Notes: a model not told the origin generated them from the sequence alone. A stretch of DNA of 7,032 nucleotides from Hyphomonadaceae bacterium (GCA_030696545.1 JAUYSA010000269.1:1-7032), one strand, 5' to 3'. Shown: positions 1 to 5,837, counted from the first letter of the stretch. Translations and numbers: made by a program.

Positions 1-1
1 C

Positions 2-85
2 GACGGCAAGATCTTCATCATGGACCTGGAAGGCGTGATGCGCATCCGGACCGGCGAGAAGAACGAAGCGGCGCTTACCTCGTAA
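2..85 (+). CDS. PII nitrogen regulatory protein (GlnB/GlnK family), C-terminal fragment
   Basis: Only the last 27 residues and the TAA stop are in the window; the gene starts to the left. The visible tail begins DGKIF and continues to VMRIRTGE. This matches the end of PII proteins closely: in E. coli GlnB the same stretch carries Lys90 and the C-loop arginines 101 and 103, which contact the ATP phosphates. PII proteins are trimeric cytosolic sensors of ATP/ADP and 2-oxoglutarate that control nitrogen assimilation. The T-loop with its uridylylation tyrosine lies outside the window, so GlnB and GlnK cannot be told apart. Neither amtB nor glnA, the usual partners, follows on the right; a strong hairpin does, so this is probably the last gene of its transcript. 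Confidence 0.88.
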   Translation, partial: DGKIFIMDLEGVMRIRTGEKNEAALTS

Positions 86-100
86 GCTGTTCCAGACTTT

Positions 101-132
101 CCGGCCGTGCTCTTCCCCTAGAGCGCGGCCGG
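101..132 (+). terminator. Strong GC-rich hairpin after the PII gene, probable terminator
   Basis: Bases 101-113 (ccggccgtgctct) pair with 120-132 (agagcgcggccgg) in a 13-bp stem with one G-T wobble and a 6-base loop. It begins 15 bases after the PII stop codon. There is no T-run after the stem, so it is not a textbook intrinsic terminator. Position and stability still favour transcription termination or 3'-end protection of the PII mRNA. Confidence 0.5.
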
Positions 133-212
133 CGCGTCACCGGCCCCAATGCCACGTTTGGGCCGGAGCGCTGGCGGCGAATGCCCCCATACCCAGCAGC
201 CAGAGCTTTGAG

Positions 213-239
213 CCGCCGGAGGCCGACCCCTCCCGGCGG
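213..239. repeat. Small inverted repeat in the PII to DUF2442 gap
   Basis: Bases 213-219 (ccgccgg) are perfectly complementary to 233-239 (ccggcgg), with a 13-base loop. It lies about 60 bases upstream of the GTG start of the DUF2442 gene. In GC-rich DNA such a 7-bp repeat can arise by chance. The rest of the 86-299 gap shows no gene: the open frames there are arginine- and proline-rich and look like chance GC-rich translations. Confidence 0.25.
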
Positions 240-299
240 TTCCGCGCTTTTCGTACGCCGTGAAACGCCTATTGTGGCGGACGGTGATGGAGGCTTGGC

Positions 300-545
300 G
301 TGCCCATTTCGGCGGTTGAGATCGACGACCGCGTCGCGGATGTGCGGGTGTCTGACGACGCCCTCGAAGTTCGCCTCCGCGATGGAAGAGTCATTGCTGC
401 GCCGCTGGCGTGGTTCCCGCGTCTCGCGGCGGCGACGCCCGCGCAACGGAAAGTGTGGGAACCGGCAGCGGCTGGCTATGGCATCCATTGGCCCGAGATC
501 GATGAGGATCTCAGCGTTGCTGGTTTGCTGCGCGCGACTCGCTGA
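300..545 (+). CDS. DUF2442 family small protein
   Basis: An 81-residue protein of unknown biochemical role. It has the typical DUF2442 layout: a strand pair around residues 14-33 (VRVSDDALEVRLRDGR), the APLAWFPRL segment at 34-42, an ATPAQRKVWE helix, and the highly conserved GIHWPEIDEDLSVAGLL ending at 61-77. The length is normal for the family. The GTG at 300 is chosen because a perfect GGAGG (289-293) sits 6 bases upstream and no in-frame ATG fits better. Genes of this family are often next to a DUF4160 gene, a pairing thought to be toxin-antitoxin-like, but no DUF4160 reading frame is visible here, so this copy is solitary. It converges on the next gene with 3 bases between stops. The family call is firm; the function is unknown. 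Confidence 0.85.
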   Translation: MPISAVEIDDRVADVRVSDDALEVRLRDGRVIAAPLAWFPRLAAATPAQRKVWEPAAAGYGIHWPEIDEDLSVAGLLRATR

Positions 546-548
546 TCG

Positions 549-938
549 CTAAGCCTTGGCGCGGAACGGCAGGTAGCCGCGTTCGACCATGCGGCGGAGG
601 GCTTCGTAGGCTTCGGTGAGTTCGTCGTAGGCGGTGCGCAGCATGGCGATGCTGGCGATGTCCTGCGGCGTGGGCGCCTCGGCTTTATCTGTCATTGCGA
701 TCGAGGCGGCGACCCAGCGGGCGCGGGCCTGGGCAGCGGCGAGGGCGAGACGCTGAAAGCGGCTGAGGTCAGCATAGCCGACGACTTTCGCCAGCACTTC
801 CTGATTGGCGGCGAAGGCCGCGTAGTCGATCTGTTCGAGATGCGCGCGGAGGGCGCGCTGCTGCTGCGGATCGAGGTTGGCTTCGGGTTCGAAGTGATCG
901 CGGACTTTGCGGACGGTCGAGGTCATGGTGAAGGACAT
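549..938 (-). CDS. Hypothetical helical protein, unrecognised
   Basis: I do not recognise this family. The protein is 129 residues, soluble and almost entirely helical by composition. It has no signal peptide, no membrane segment, no cysteine and no evident catalytic motif. Features visible are a basic N-terminus (TVRKVRDHF, 8-16), an amphipathic stretch at about 25-53, an Ala/Arg-rich helix at 59-81, a short acidic/proline break (DKAEAPTPQD, 84-93) and a final helix at about 94-119 ending in RGYLPFRAKA. The ATG at 938 is chosen because GGAG lies 7 bases upstream; the frame stays open 13 codons further (to 977) without a better site, and the next ATG at 926 has no ribosome binding site. It follows metW on the same strand after a 107-base gap containing two hairpins, so it may be a separate unit. 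The translation is protein-like, with sensible amphipathic spacing and no low-complexity Arg/Pro bias. Confidence 0.68.
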   Translation of the reverse strand: MSFTMTSTVRKVRDHFEPEANLDPQQQRALRAHLEQIDYAAFAANQEVLAKVVGYADLSRFQRLALAAAQARARWVAASIAMTDKAEAPTPQDIASIAMLRTAYDELTEAYEALRRMVERGYLPFRAKA

Positions 939-950
939 GGCGAGGCTCCG

Positions 951-972
951 GGCCTGCCGGGGATTGCAGGCC
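951..972 (-). promoter_or_regulatory. Perfect 7-bp hairpin directly before the ribosome binding site of the 549-938 gene
   Basis: Bases 951-957 (ggcctgc) pair with 966-972 (gcaggcc) around an 8-base loop. On the - strand mRNA this stem ends one base before the CGGAG that serves as ribosome binding site (946-950). It could influence translation or be a relic of a terminator, though no T-run is present. The structure is seen; a regulatory role is inference. Confidence 0.35.
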
Positions 973-1029
973 GACACCCGGAGCGTGCGCTTTTGCCGTT
1001 AGCAAGTGGTTGACCGGAACGACCAATTT

Positions 1030-1043
1030 CTGCGATTTCGCAG
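1030..1043 (-). terminator. Short hairpin just after metW, weak terminator candidate
   Basis: On the - strand, CTGCG (1043-1039) and CGCAG (1034-1030) form a 5-bp stem, extendable by one A-T pair, two bases after the metW stop. No U-rich tail follows, so it may only partly end the metX-metW transcript. Confidence 0.28.
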
Positions 1044-1045
1044 CG

Positions 1046-1669
1046 TCAGGCCTTCTTTCGCTCCAGGACGAAGACCAATTCGTCGGCCGTCCAGTTGAGG
1101 CGGCCGAGGGATTTGCCGGTTACGGGCTTGCCGCCGACTGCGGTGGCGGCGGCGACTGTGAGGCCGGCTTCTGCTGCGAGTTCGGCCATGTCGCGGGCGG
1201 TGCAGGGGCGGCGGGCGCCGTCCGACCACCAGCCGGCGTCGTGTCCGAGATTGGGGATGCGGCCGGTAGTGAGCAGCGCGGTGCGCACGCGCCAGTGGCC
1301 GTAATTGCGGAACGACACGATCACGCGGCGGGCAATGCGCGAGAGTTCGTCGAGCACGAATTTGGGGCGCGCGAGTTCCTGGATCGTCTTGGAGAGGATG
1401 GCCACGTCGTAGGCGTCGTCGGGATAGACGGGCAGGTCGGCGTCGGCGTTGCCCTGAACCACGGCGAGGCCCTTGGCGACGCAGCGATTGACGCCTGTGT
1501 GTTCGACTTCGAGGCCGCGCGTGCGGGCGCCGCGCTCGGCTTGCAGCAATTGCATCAGCTGGCCATCGCCGCAGCCGACGTCGAGCACGAGTTCACCCTT
1601 GTTGATGAACTGCGCGATGGCGACGTGATCCGCGCGCCGGATGGCGGAGGTGTTGGGAGCGAATGTCAT
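1046..1669 (-). CDS. metW: Methionine biosynthesis protein MetW
   Basis: A 207-residue class I methyltransferase-fold protein that accompanies MetX in proteobacterial methionine synthesis and has been reported to associate with and support MetX activity. Motif I, the SAM-binding glycine loop, is LDVGCGDGQLMQLL at 29-42, followed by the acidic end of strand two (GLEVE, 52-56). ILSKTIQEL (91-99) and VIVSFRNYGHWRVR (116-129) match the MetW core. The usual family segment WYDTPNIH...T is replaced by WWSDGARRPCT (147-157), a visible divergence. The start overlaps the metX stop as ATGA, with AAGG 7 bases upstream, so the two genes are translationally coupled in one operon. Length is normal for the family. 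A small hairpin follows the stop. Confidence 0.92.
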   Translation of the reverse strand: MTFAPNTSAIRRADHVAIAQFINKGELVLDVGCGDGQLMQLLQAERGARTRGLEVEHTGVNRCVAKGLAVVQGNADADLPVYPDDAYDVAILSKTIQELARPKFVLDELSRIARRVIVSFRNYGHWRVRTALLTTGRIPNLGHDAGWWSDGARRPCTARDMAELAAEAGLTVAAATAVGGKPVTGKSLGRLNWTADELVFVLERKKA

Positions 1670-2832
1670 GCGCGGGCCTTGGGCACGCCGCGCGCGTTGG
1701 CGGCGGCGTCAACGAAGCCGCGCAGGCCGGCTTCGAATTCGGGCTCTTCGACGAAGAAGGCGTCATGGCCCTTATCGGTCTCGATGTTGACGTAGCTGGT
1801 CTCGCAGCCGGCGGCGTTGAGTGCCCGGACGAGATCCCGGTTCTCTTCTGGCGAATAGTGCCAGTCGGACGAGAACGAGAAGACGCAGAAGCGGGTGTTG
1901 AGGCCTCTGAACGCGTTGGCGAGAACGCCGCCGTGTTCGCTGGCGAGGTCGAAATAGTCCATCGCGCGGGTGATGTAGAGGTACGAGTTCGCGTCGAAGC
2001 GATCGACGAAGGTCTGCCCTTGGTGGCGCAGATAGCTTTCGATCTGGAAGTCGGCGTCGAAGCCGAATGTCTTGGCCTGGCGGTCCTGCAGCTTGCGGTC
2101 GAACTTGCGCTTGAGCGCGGTCTCCGAGAGGTAGGTGATGTGCGCGGCCATGCGGGCGACAGCGAGGCCTTTCTCGGGCCGCGTGTTTTCGGCGAGGTAG
2201 GCGCCGTTGCGCCAGTTGGGATCGGCCATGATCGCCTGGCGGCCGGTTTCGTAGAAGCCGATGTTCTGGGCGGACTGGCGCGGGGCGACAGCGATGGGGA
2301 CGGCGGCGAACACGCGGTCGCGCGCCTGGATCGTCCACTCCAGCACCTGCATGCCGCCGATCGATCCGCCGATGGCGAGGAAGATGTCGGTGATGCCCAG
2401 CCGCTCAAGCAGCGCGATCTGGGCGCGCGCCATGTCGGCGATGGTGATGATGGGGAAGTCGGTGCCCCAGTAGGATCCGTCCGGCTTTTTCGACGCCGGG
2501 CCGGTGGAGCCCATGCAGCCGCCCAGCACGTTAGAGCAGACGACGAAGAAGCGGTTGGTATCGACAGGCATTCCGGGGCCGACGATGCGGTCCCACCAGG
2601 CGGGGCGGCCGGTGACGGGATTGGGCGTGGCGGCGAACTGGTCGCCGGTGAGGGCGTGGCACACGACGACGACATTGCTCTTGTCGGCGTTGAGCGTGCC
2701 CCAGGTCTCGTAGGCGATCTCGACGTTCTCGAGCACGCGTCCCGAGTCCAGCCTGAGGGGCTGGTCGGGCGTGGCGACAGACAGGCGTTTCAGCCCATCC
2801 GCGCCGCTGAGGGTGCGGGCGGGCGCGTTCAT
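1666..2832 (-). CDS. metX: Homoserine O-acyltransferase MetX (acetyl or succinyl)
   Basis: A 388-residue alpha/beta-hydrolase-fold enzyme that transfers an acyl group from acyl-CoA to the hydroxyl of L-homoserine, the committing step of methionine synthesis, in the cytosol. Visible landmarks are the oxyanion strand CHALTGDQ (58-65), NVLGGCMGSTGPAS (101-114), the nucleophile elbow GGSIGGMQ with Ser157, the acid Asp323 in SSDWHYSP and the catalytic His356 in KGHDAFF. Full length, with all three triad residues present. The ATG at 2832 gives the standard N-terminus ahead of PLRLDSG, though its ribosome binding site is weak (TAGG, 9 bases upstream). Whether the donor is acetyl-CoA or succinyl-CoA cannot be settled by eye; the residue after the Asp-Trp of the acid motif is His, whereas the Pseudomonas succinyl-type enzyme has Arg there as I recall it. 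It is the first gene of metX-metW and diverges from the aromatic operon. Confidence 0.95.
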   Translation of the reverse strand: MNAPARTLSGADGLKRLSVATPDQPLRLDSGRVLENVEIAYETWGTLNADKSNVVVVCHALTGDQFAATPNPVTGRPAWWDRIVGPGMPVDTNRFFVVCSNVLGGCMGSTGPASKKPDGSYWGTDFPIITIADMARAQIALLERLGITDIFLAIGGSIGGMQVLEWTIQARDRVFAAVPIAVAPRQSAQNIGFYETGRQAIMADPNWRNGAYLAENTRPEKGLAVARMAAHITYLSETALKRKFDRKLQDRQAKTFGFDADFQIESYLRHQGQTFVDRFDANSYLYITRAMDYFDLASEHGGVLANAFRGLNTRFCVFSFSSDWHYSPEENRDLVRALNAAGCETSYVNIETDKGHDAFFVEEPEFEAGLRGFVDAAANARGVPKARA

Positions 2833-2868
2833 ATTCAGGAGCCTAGATCAGGTCGGACATGGAATGAA

Positions 2869-2898
2869 GCAATAGGCAGGAACAGGCCGTTTGCTCAA
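2869..2898 (-). promoter_or_regulatory. Candidate metX promoter
   Basis: On the - strand, TTGAGC (2898-2893), preceded by CC, resembles the alphaproteobacterial CTTGAC -35 box. TATTGC (2874-2869) lies 18 bases further as a modest -10. This would start the transcript near 2862 and give a leader of about 30 bases before the metX ATG. Only sequence resemblance supports it. Confidence 0.33.
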
Positions 2899-2934
2899 GG
2901 CGGAGTTATCGCCTGCGAAAGGAGGGAACAGCTT

Positions 2935-3027
2935 TTGCAAGAAGGGTTTTGGAGAAGGGGAAACTCGGGTATCACTTTCGCTGCGCTGGGGAGCGTGACC
3001 GAGTTAGTCGAGTACGATGGCAGCTGA
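2935..3027 (+). CDS. Possible 30-codon upstream ORF before the chorismate-mutase-like gene
   Basis: A TTG at 2935 sits 9 bases after GGAGG (2921-2925), within a longer AAAGGAGG (2918-2925), the best Shine-Dalgarno match in the divergent region. The frame runs 30 codons (MQEGFWRRG... to ...ELVEYDGS) and stops at 3025-3027, overlapping the ATG at 3017 of the next gene in a different frame. The arrangement would allow translational coupling to a gene whose own ribosome binding site is weak. The peptide has Phe, Trp and Tyr but no run of them, so it is not a classic attenuator leader. The same frame is open far to the left because it is antisense to metX, so openness alone is not evidence. No homology is recognised. 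Confidence 0.2.
   Translation: MQEGFWRRGNSGITFAALGSVTELVEYDGS
2962..3005. promoter_or_regulatory. Imperfect stem-loop or operator in the metX / chorismate-mutase-like divergent region
   Basis: Bases 2962-2968 (aactcgg) pair perfectly with 2999-3005 (ccgagtt). After a 3-base bulge, 2972-2975 (tcac) pairs with 2995-2998 (gtga). After a 4-base bulge, 2980-2982 (gct) pairs with 2992-2994 (agc), leaving a 9-base loop. The right arm ends 11 bases before the ATG at 3017. It could be an mRNA leader structure for the + strand operon or a protein-binding palindrome. Confidence 0.4.
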
Positions 3028-3796
3028 CAGCTTTCACAACTCATCCGATACAATGAACAACGCATTTCTATCGGCTTTGGCCGATAAATGGCGCGAATTG
3101 CGGGATGTCCCGGCGGTTTCCGCCTCCGGCATTGGATTTCGCCCGGCCCGCGAAGCAGCTGAAATGCGCAGGATGTGCCGGGCTGCTTCGGCGGCTGGCG
3201 CGCCGCCGGATGCAATTGCCCGCGTCTGGCGCTCTCTGTGCGGGGATGTGGCAGTCGCGCGAGGGCTCAAGGCTGTCTATGTCGCGGGCGGGGATGTAAC
3301 CCTCTCGATGGAGGTGGCGCGAGGCTATTTCGGCTTCGGGCCGAACGTCATTCCGCTGGTCGGCATTCGCGACGCGCTGGACCGGGCGGATTCCATGCCG
3401 GGTGCGCTGGCTGTTGTGCCCTGGCCGGAACATGCGGGATCGGGCCAGTGGTGGCCGATGCTCAACGAGAACAAGTTCCGCAATCTTTCGATCGTGGCGG
3501 GTTGGCCCAGCCTGCCGGGCTCTGCCGGCGAGACGCCGCGCATGGCGATTGTCGGCAAGATGAGCATGGAAAGCTCTGGCGAGGACGACACGCTCGCCAC
3601 CGCGCATGACGATCATTACAGCGCCGACAAGCGGCTGAAGGATGTTGGCCTGCAGGCCGAAGTGGTTGGCCGGGCGCGTTCGCTGGCGCTTATCCGCATC
3701 CCGGAATTCGTGGGCGTGGATGACCGCCGGATCGACCTGGCCCGGAAGGCAGGGCTGGACGGGCTGCGGGTTGTCGGGGTACGGCCTCGGCCCTGA
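3017..3796 (+). CDS. Chorismate-mutase-like protein with C-terminal prephenate-dehydratase-like region
   Basis: A 259-residue protein resembling the alphaproteobacterial 'chorismate mutase' encoded just before hisC and tyrC. Residues about 24-80 match the later part of an AroQ domain: KWREL, then FRPAREAAEMRRM (41-53) with the conserved Arg-Glu, then a helix ending VWRSLCGDV. The long first AroQ helix with its catalytic Arg is absent, and no Lys aligns with the active-site Lys of E. coli AroQ. Residues 86 onward (VYVAGGDVTLSMEVARGYFG, ALDRADSMPGALAVVPWPE) loosely follow the order of a prephenate dehydratase domain. Either start (ATG 3017 or ATG 3053) has a weak ribosome binding site; 3017 is kept because GAG lies 4 bases upstream. 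A TAG at 3005-3007 rules out an in-frame extension. Gene order implies a role in phenylalanine/tyrosine synthesis; catalysis is doubtful. Confidence 0.75.
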   Translation: MAADSFHNSSDTMNNAFLSALADKWRELRDVPAVSASGIGFRPAREAAEMRRMCRAASAAGAPPDAIARVWRSLCGDVAVARGLKAVYVAGGDVTLSMEVARGYFGFGPNVIPLVGIRDALDRADSMPGALAVVPWPEHAGSGQWWPMLNENKFRNLSIVAGWPSLPGSAGETPRMAIVGKMSMESSGEDDTLATAHDDHYSADKRLKDVGLQAEVVGRARSLALIRIPEFVGVDDRRIDLARKAGLDGLRVVGVRPRP

Positions 3797-3808
3797 CAAG
3801 AGGCCGAA

Positions 3809-4903
3809 ATGACTGATCGTCCCAAGCCGTTGCCGCAACTTGCCGGCGTGAACGCCTACGTTCCCGGCGAGGCGCCGAAATATACCGGCGGGCCGAGCTA
3901 CAAGCTGGCGTCGAACGAGAACCCGCTGGGCGCCTCGCCCAAGGCGAAGGCCGTGCATGTCGAGATGGCCGGGAAGCTGGACATCTATCCCGACGGCACG
4001 GCGAAGGACCTAAAGGCTGCCATTGCAAAGAAGCACGGGCTGGACCCGAACCGGCTGGTGGTCGGCGCGGGATCGGACGAGATTTTCCTGATGTTGGGCC
4101 GCGCCTATCTGGGGCCGGGCGATGAGAGCATCTGCACGGCGCACGCGTTTGCGATCTACGCGATCATTGCGCAGCAGCAGGGCTCGACGGTTGTTGAAGT
4201 CGCAGAGAAGAGTTTCACGGCGGATGTGGATGCGATCCTCGCGGCTGTGACGCCGAGGACGAAGATTGTGTGGCTGGCCAACCCGAACAATCCGACCGGC
4301 ACTTACCTGCCTTATGACGAGGTGAAGCGCCTGCACGCCGGGCTGCCGTCGAACGTGCTGCTGGTGCTGGATGGCGCCTATGCGGAGTTCGTGCGGAAGA
4401 ACGATTATGCGTCGGGCATCGAGCTTGCCTCACAGTTCGAGAACGTGATGATGACGCGCACCTTCTCGAAGCTCTACGGGCTTGCGGGATTGCGCGTCGG
4501 TTGGGGCTATGCGCCGGCACACATTGTCGATGCGATCGAGCGTGTGCGGATGCCGTTCAACGTAAACCTCGCGGCGCAGGCTGTGGCGATCGCCGCGCTG
4601 GAAGACGAAGCATTCGTTGAGGCGTCGCTGGCGCACAATGACCGCGAGCTGGTGCGGCTTGCCGGCGAGCTGAGGGCGCTGGGCCTCGACGTGATCGACG
4701 GCGTCGGGAATTTCTGCGTCGCGAAGTTTCCCGAGACCAAAGGCAAGACGGCTGCCGAAGCGCTGGCCTACATGAAGGAGCGCGGCGTGACGGTGCGCGG
4801 GCTTGGCGGCTACAAGATGCCGAACCATCTGCGGGTTTCGGTGGGGACAGTCGAAGCCAACAATGCGGCGCTGAAGCTGCTCAAAGAATTTCTGGGCAAG
4901 TAA
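3809..4903 (+). CDS. hisC: Histidinol-phosphate / aromatic aminotransferase HisC
   Basis: A 364-residue PLP enzyme of fold type I that transaminates imidazole-acetol phosphate with glutamate to give histidinol phosphate. Visible family landmarks are KLASNENPLG (32-41), IYPDG (59-63), GAGSDEI (86-92), ANPNNPTG (157-164) with the PLP-contacting Asn, LDGAYAEF with Asp188 and Tyr191, the Schiff-base Lys221 in TFSKLYGLAGLRVGWG, and the substrate-carboxylate Arg342 in HLRVSVGT. Length is typical. AAGAGG 5 bases before the ATG is a good ribosome binding site, and the gap to the preceding gene is 12 bases. It sits next to tyrC and away from other his genes. With the known Zymomonas hisH-tyrC pair, whose aminotransferase also accepts aromatic substrates, this suggests dual use in histidine and tyrosine/phenylalanine synthesis. 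The dual role is inference. Confidence 0.95.
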   Translation: MTDRPKPLPQLAGVNAYVPGEAPKYTGGPSYKLASNENPLGASPKAKAVHVEMAGKLDIYPDGTAKDLKAAIAKKHGLDPNRLVVGAGSDEIFLMLGRAYLGPGDESICTAHAFAIYAIIAQQQGSTVVEVAEKSFTADVDAILAAVTPRTKIVWLANPNNPTGTYLPYDEVKRLHAGLPSNVLLVLDGAYAEFVRKNDYASGIELASQFENVMMTRTFSKLYGLAGLRVGWGYAPAHIVDAIERVRMPFNVNLAAQAVAIAALEDEAFVEASLAHNDRELVRLAGELRALGLDVIDGVGNFCVAKFPETKGKTAAEALAYMKERGVTVRGLGGYKMPNHLRVSVGTVEANNAALKLLKEFLGK

Positions 4904-4907
4904 TCAG

Positions 4908-5837
4908 ATGGCCCCGGTCTTCAAGCAGATCACAATCATCGGCGTCGGCCTGATAGGCGGGTCGATCGCGCGCGCGGCGCTGGAGAAGGGCGCGGCGGTT
5001 GAAGTCGTGCTGTTCGATGGCAATGCGGATGCCCTGACGCGGGCAGGCGAGATCGGGTTCGGCAAGCCTGTCGCGAGCATCGAGGATGCGGTGCGCGATG
5101 CGGATGCGGTGTTTCATTGTGTGCCCGTGGGCGCGATGGGGGCAACGGCGAAGGCCAGCATCGGCGCGATGAAATCCGGCGCGATCCTCACCGATGTCGG
5201 TTCGGTGAAGGGCAATGTGGCGCGCGAGTTTCGCGGGCTTGGCCGCGATGATGTGCATGTGATCCCTGGACACCCGATCGCTGGGACAGAAAAATCAGGG
5301 CCGGACGCGGGCTTTGCGAGCCTGTTCGAGGGTCGCTGGTGCATTCTGACGCCGGATGCGGGCGCTTCGGCGGCGTATGTTGAGGCGACGGACAGGCTTG
5401 CTGCGTTCTGGACGGCGCTGGGCTCGAATGTCGAGCGGATGGATGCGCAGCGGCATGATCTCGTGCTGGCGGTGACGAGCCACCTGCCGCACTTGATCGC
5501 TTACAACATCGTGGCGACGGCGCACGACATGGAGAATGTGACGGACGGCGAGGTGGTGAAATTCTCAGCCGCCGGTTTCCGCGACTTCACGCGCATCGCA
5601 GCGTCTGATCCGATCATGTGGCGCGACGTGTTTCTCAACAACAGGGAAGCGGTGCTGGAAGTTCTCGGCCGCTTTGACGATGATCTGACGGCCTTGCGCA
5701 AGGCCATCCGAAATGGCGACGGGCAGAAGCTGTTTGATGTGTTCACCCATGCGCGCGGTATTCGCCGCGAGATCATCGATGCGGGGCAGGATACGGCCGT
5801 GCCGAACTTCGGACGCGATATGGACGGGAAGAAGTAG
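4908..5837 (+). CDS. tyrC: Prephenate/arogenate (cyclohexadienyl) dehydrogenase
   Basis: A 309-residue NAD(P)-dependent TyrA-family enzyme that oxidatively decarboxylates prephenate to 4-hydroxyphenylpyruvate and/or arogenate to tyrosine. The N-terminal Rossmann domain shows IIGVGLIGGS (10-19, GxGxxG), Asp37 at the end of the second strand (VVLFDGN), TDVGSVK (95-101) and GHPIAGTEKSG (121-131), whose His122 aligns with the catalytic His of the family. The helical C-terminal domain has SHLPHLIAY (191-199) and GFRDFTRIAASDPIMWRDVF (223-242). No chorismate mutase or ACT domain is fused, as is usual for alphaproteobacterial TyrC. The Asp at the end of strand two leans towards NAD, but this is inference. 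The gene starts 4 bases after the hisC stop, so it is co-transcribed and probably coupled. It converges on the flippase gene, leaving 5 bases between stops. Confidence 0.93.
   Translation: MAPVFKQITIIGVGLIGGSIARAALEKGAAVEVVLFDGNADALTRAGEIGFGKPVASIEDAVRDADAVFHCVPVGAMGATAKASIGAMKSGAILTDVGSVKGNVAREFRGLGRDDVHVIPGHPIAGTEKSGPDAGFASLFEGRWCILTPDAGASAAYVEATDRLAAFWTALGSNVERMDAQRHDLVLAVTSHLPHLIAYNIVATAHDMENVTDGEVVKFSAAGFRDFTRIAASDPIMWRDVFLNNREAVLEVLGRFDDDLTALRKAIRNGDGQKLFDVFTHARGIRREIIDAGQDTAVPNFGRDMDGKK

Noticed and set aside
75..488. 137-codon - strand frame across the PII/DUF2442 gap
   Set aside because: Arg-rich shadow overlapping the PII end and most of the DUF2442 gene, with no motif.
1010..1795. 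261-codon + strand frame antisense to metW
   Set aside because: It mirrors metW, has no recognisable motif and has no suitable ribosome binding site.
1593..2675. 360-codon - strand frame overlapping metX in another frame
   Set aside because: Ser/Pro/Arg/Thr-rich low-complexity translation, a frame shadow of metX.
2833..2960. SAM-II riboswitch in front of metX
   Set aside because: SAM-II elements often precede metX/metA in alphaproteobacteria, so the leader was read with this in mind. A GATAA and a GCAAA occur, but their spacing and the conserved stem and AU-rich loop do not match the pattern I know. An Rfam scan would decide.
1663..3027. 454-codon open frame on the + strand, antisense to metX
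   Set aside because: Its translation is Gly/Val/Glu/Ala-biased shadow sequence opposite a clear, full-length metX with all catalytic residues. High GC keeps the antisense frame open. Only its last 30 codons were considered separately as a possible upstream ORF.
3068..3958. 296-codon - strand frame opposite the chorismate-mutase-like gene and the start of hisC
   Set aside because: Arg/His/Pro-rich composition typical of a GC shadow, and it covers the start of a clear hisC.
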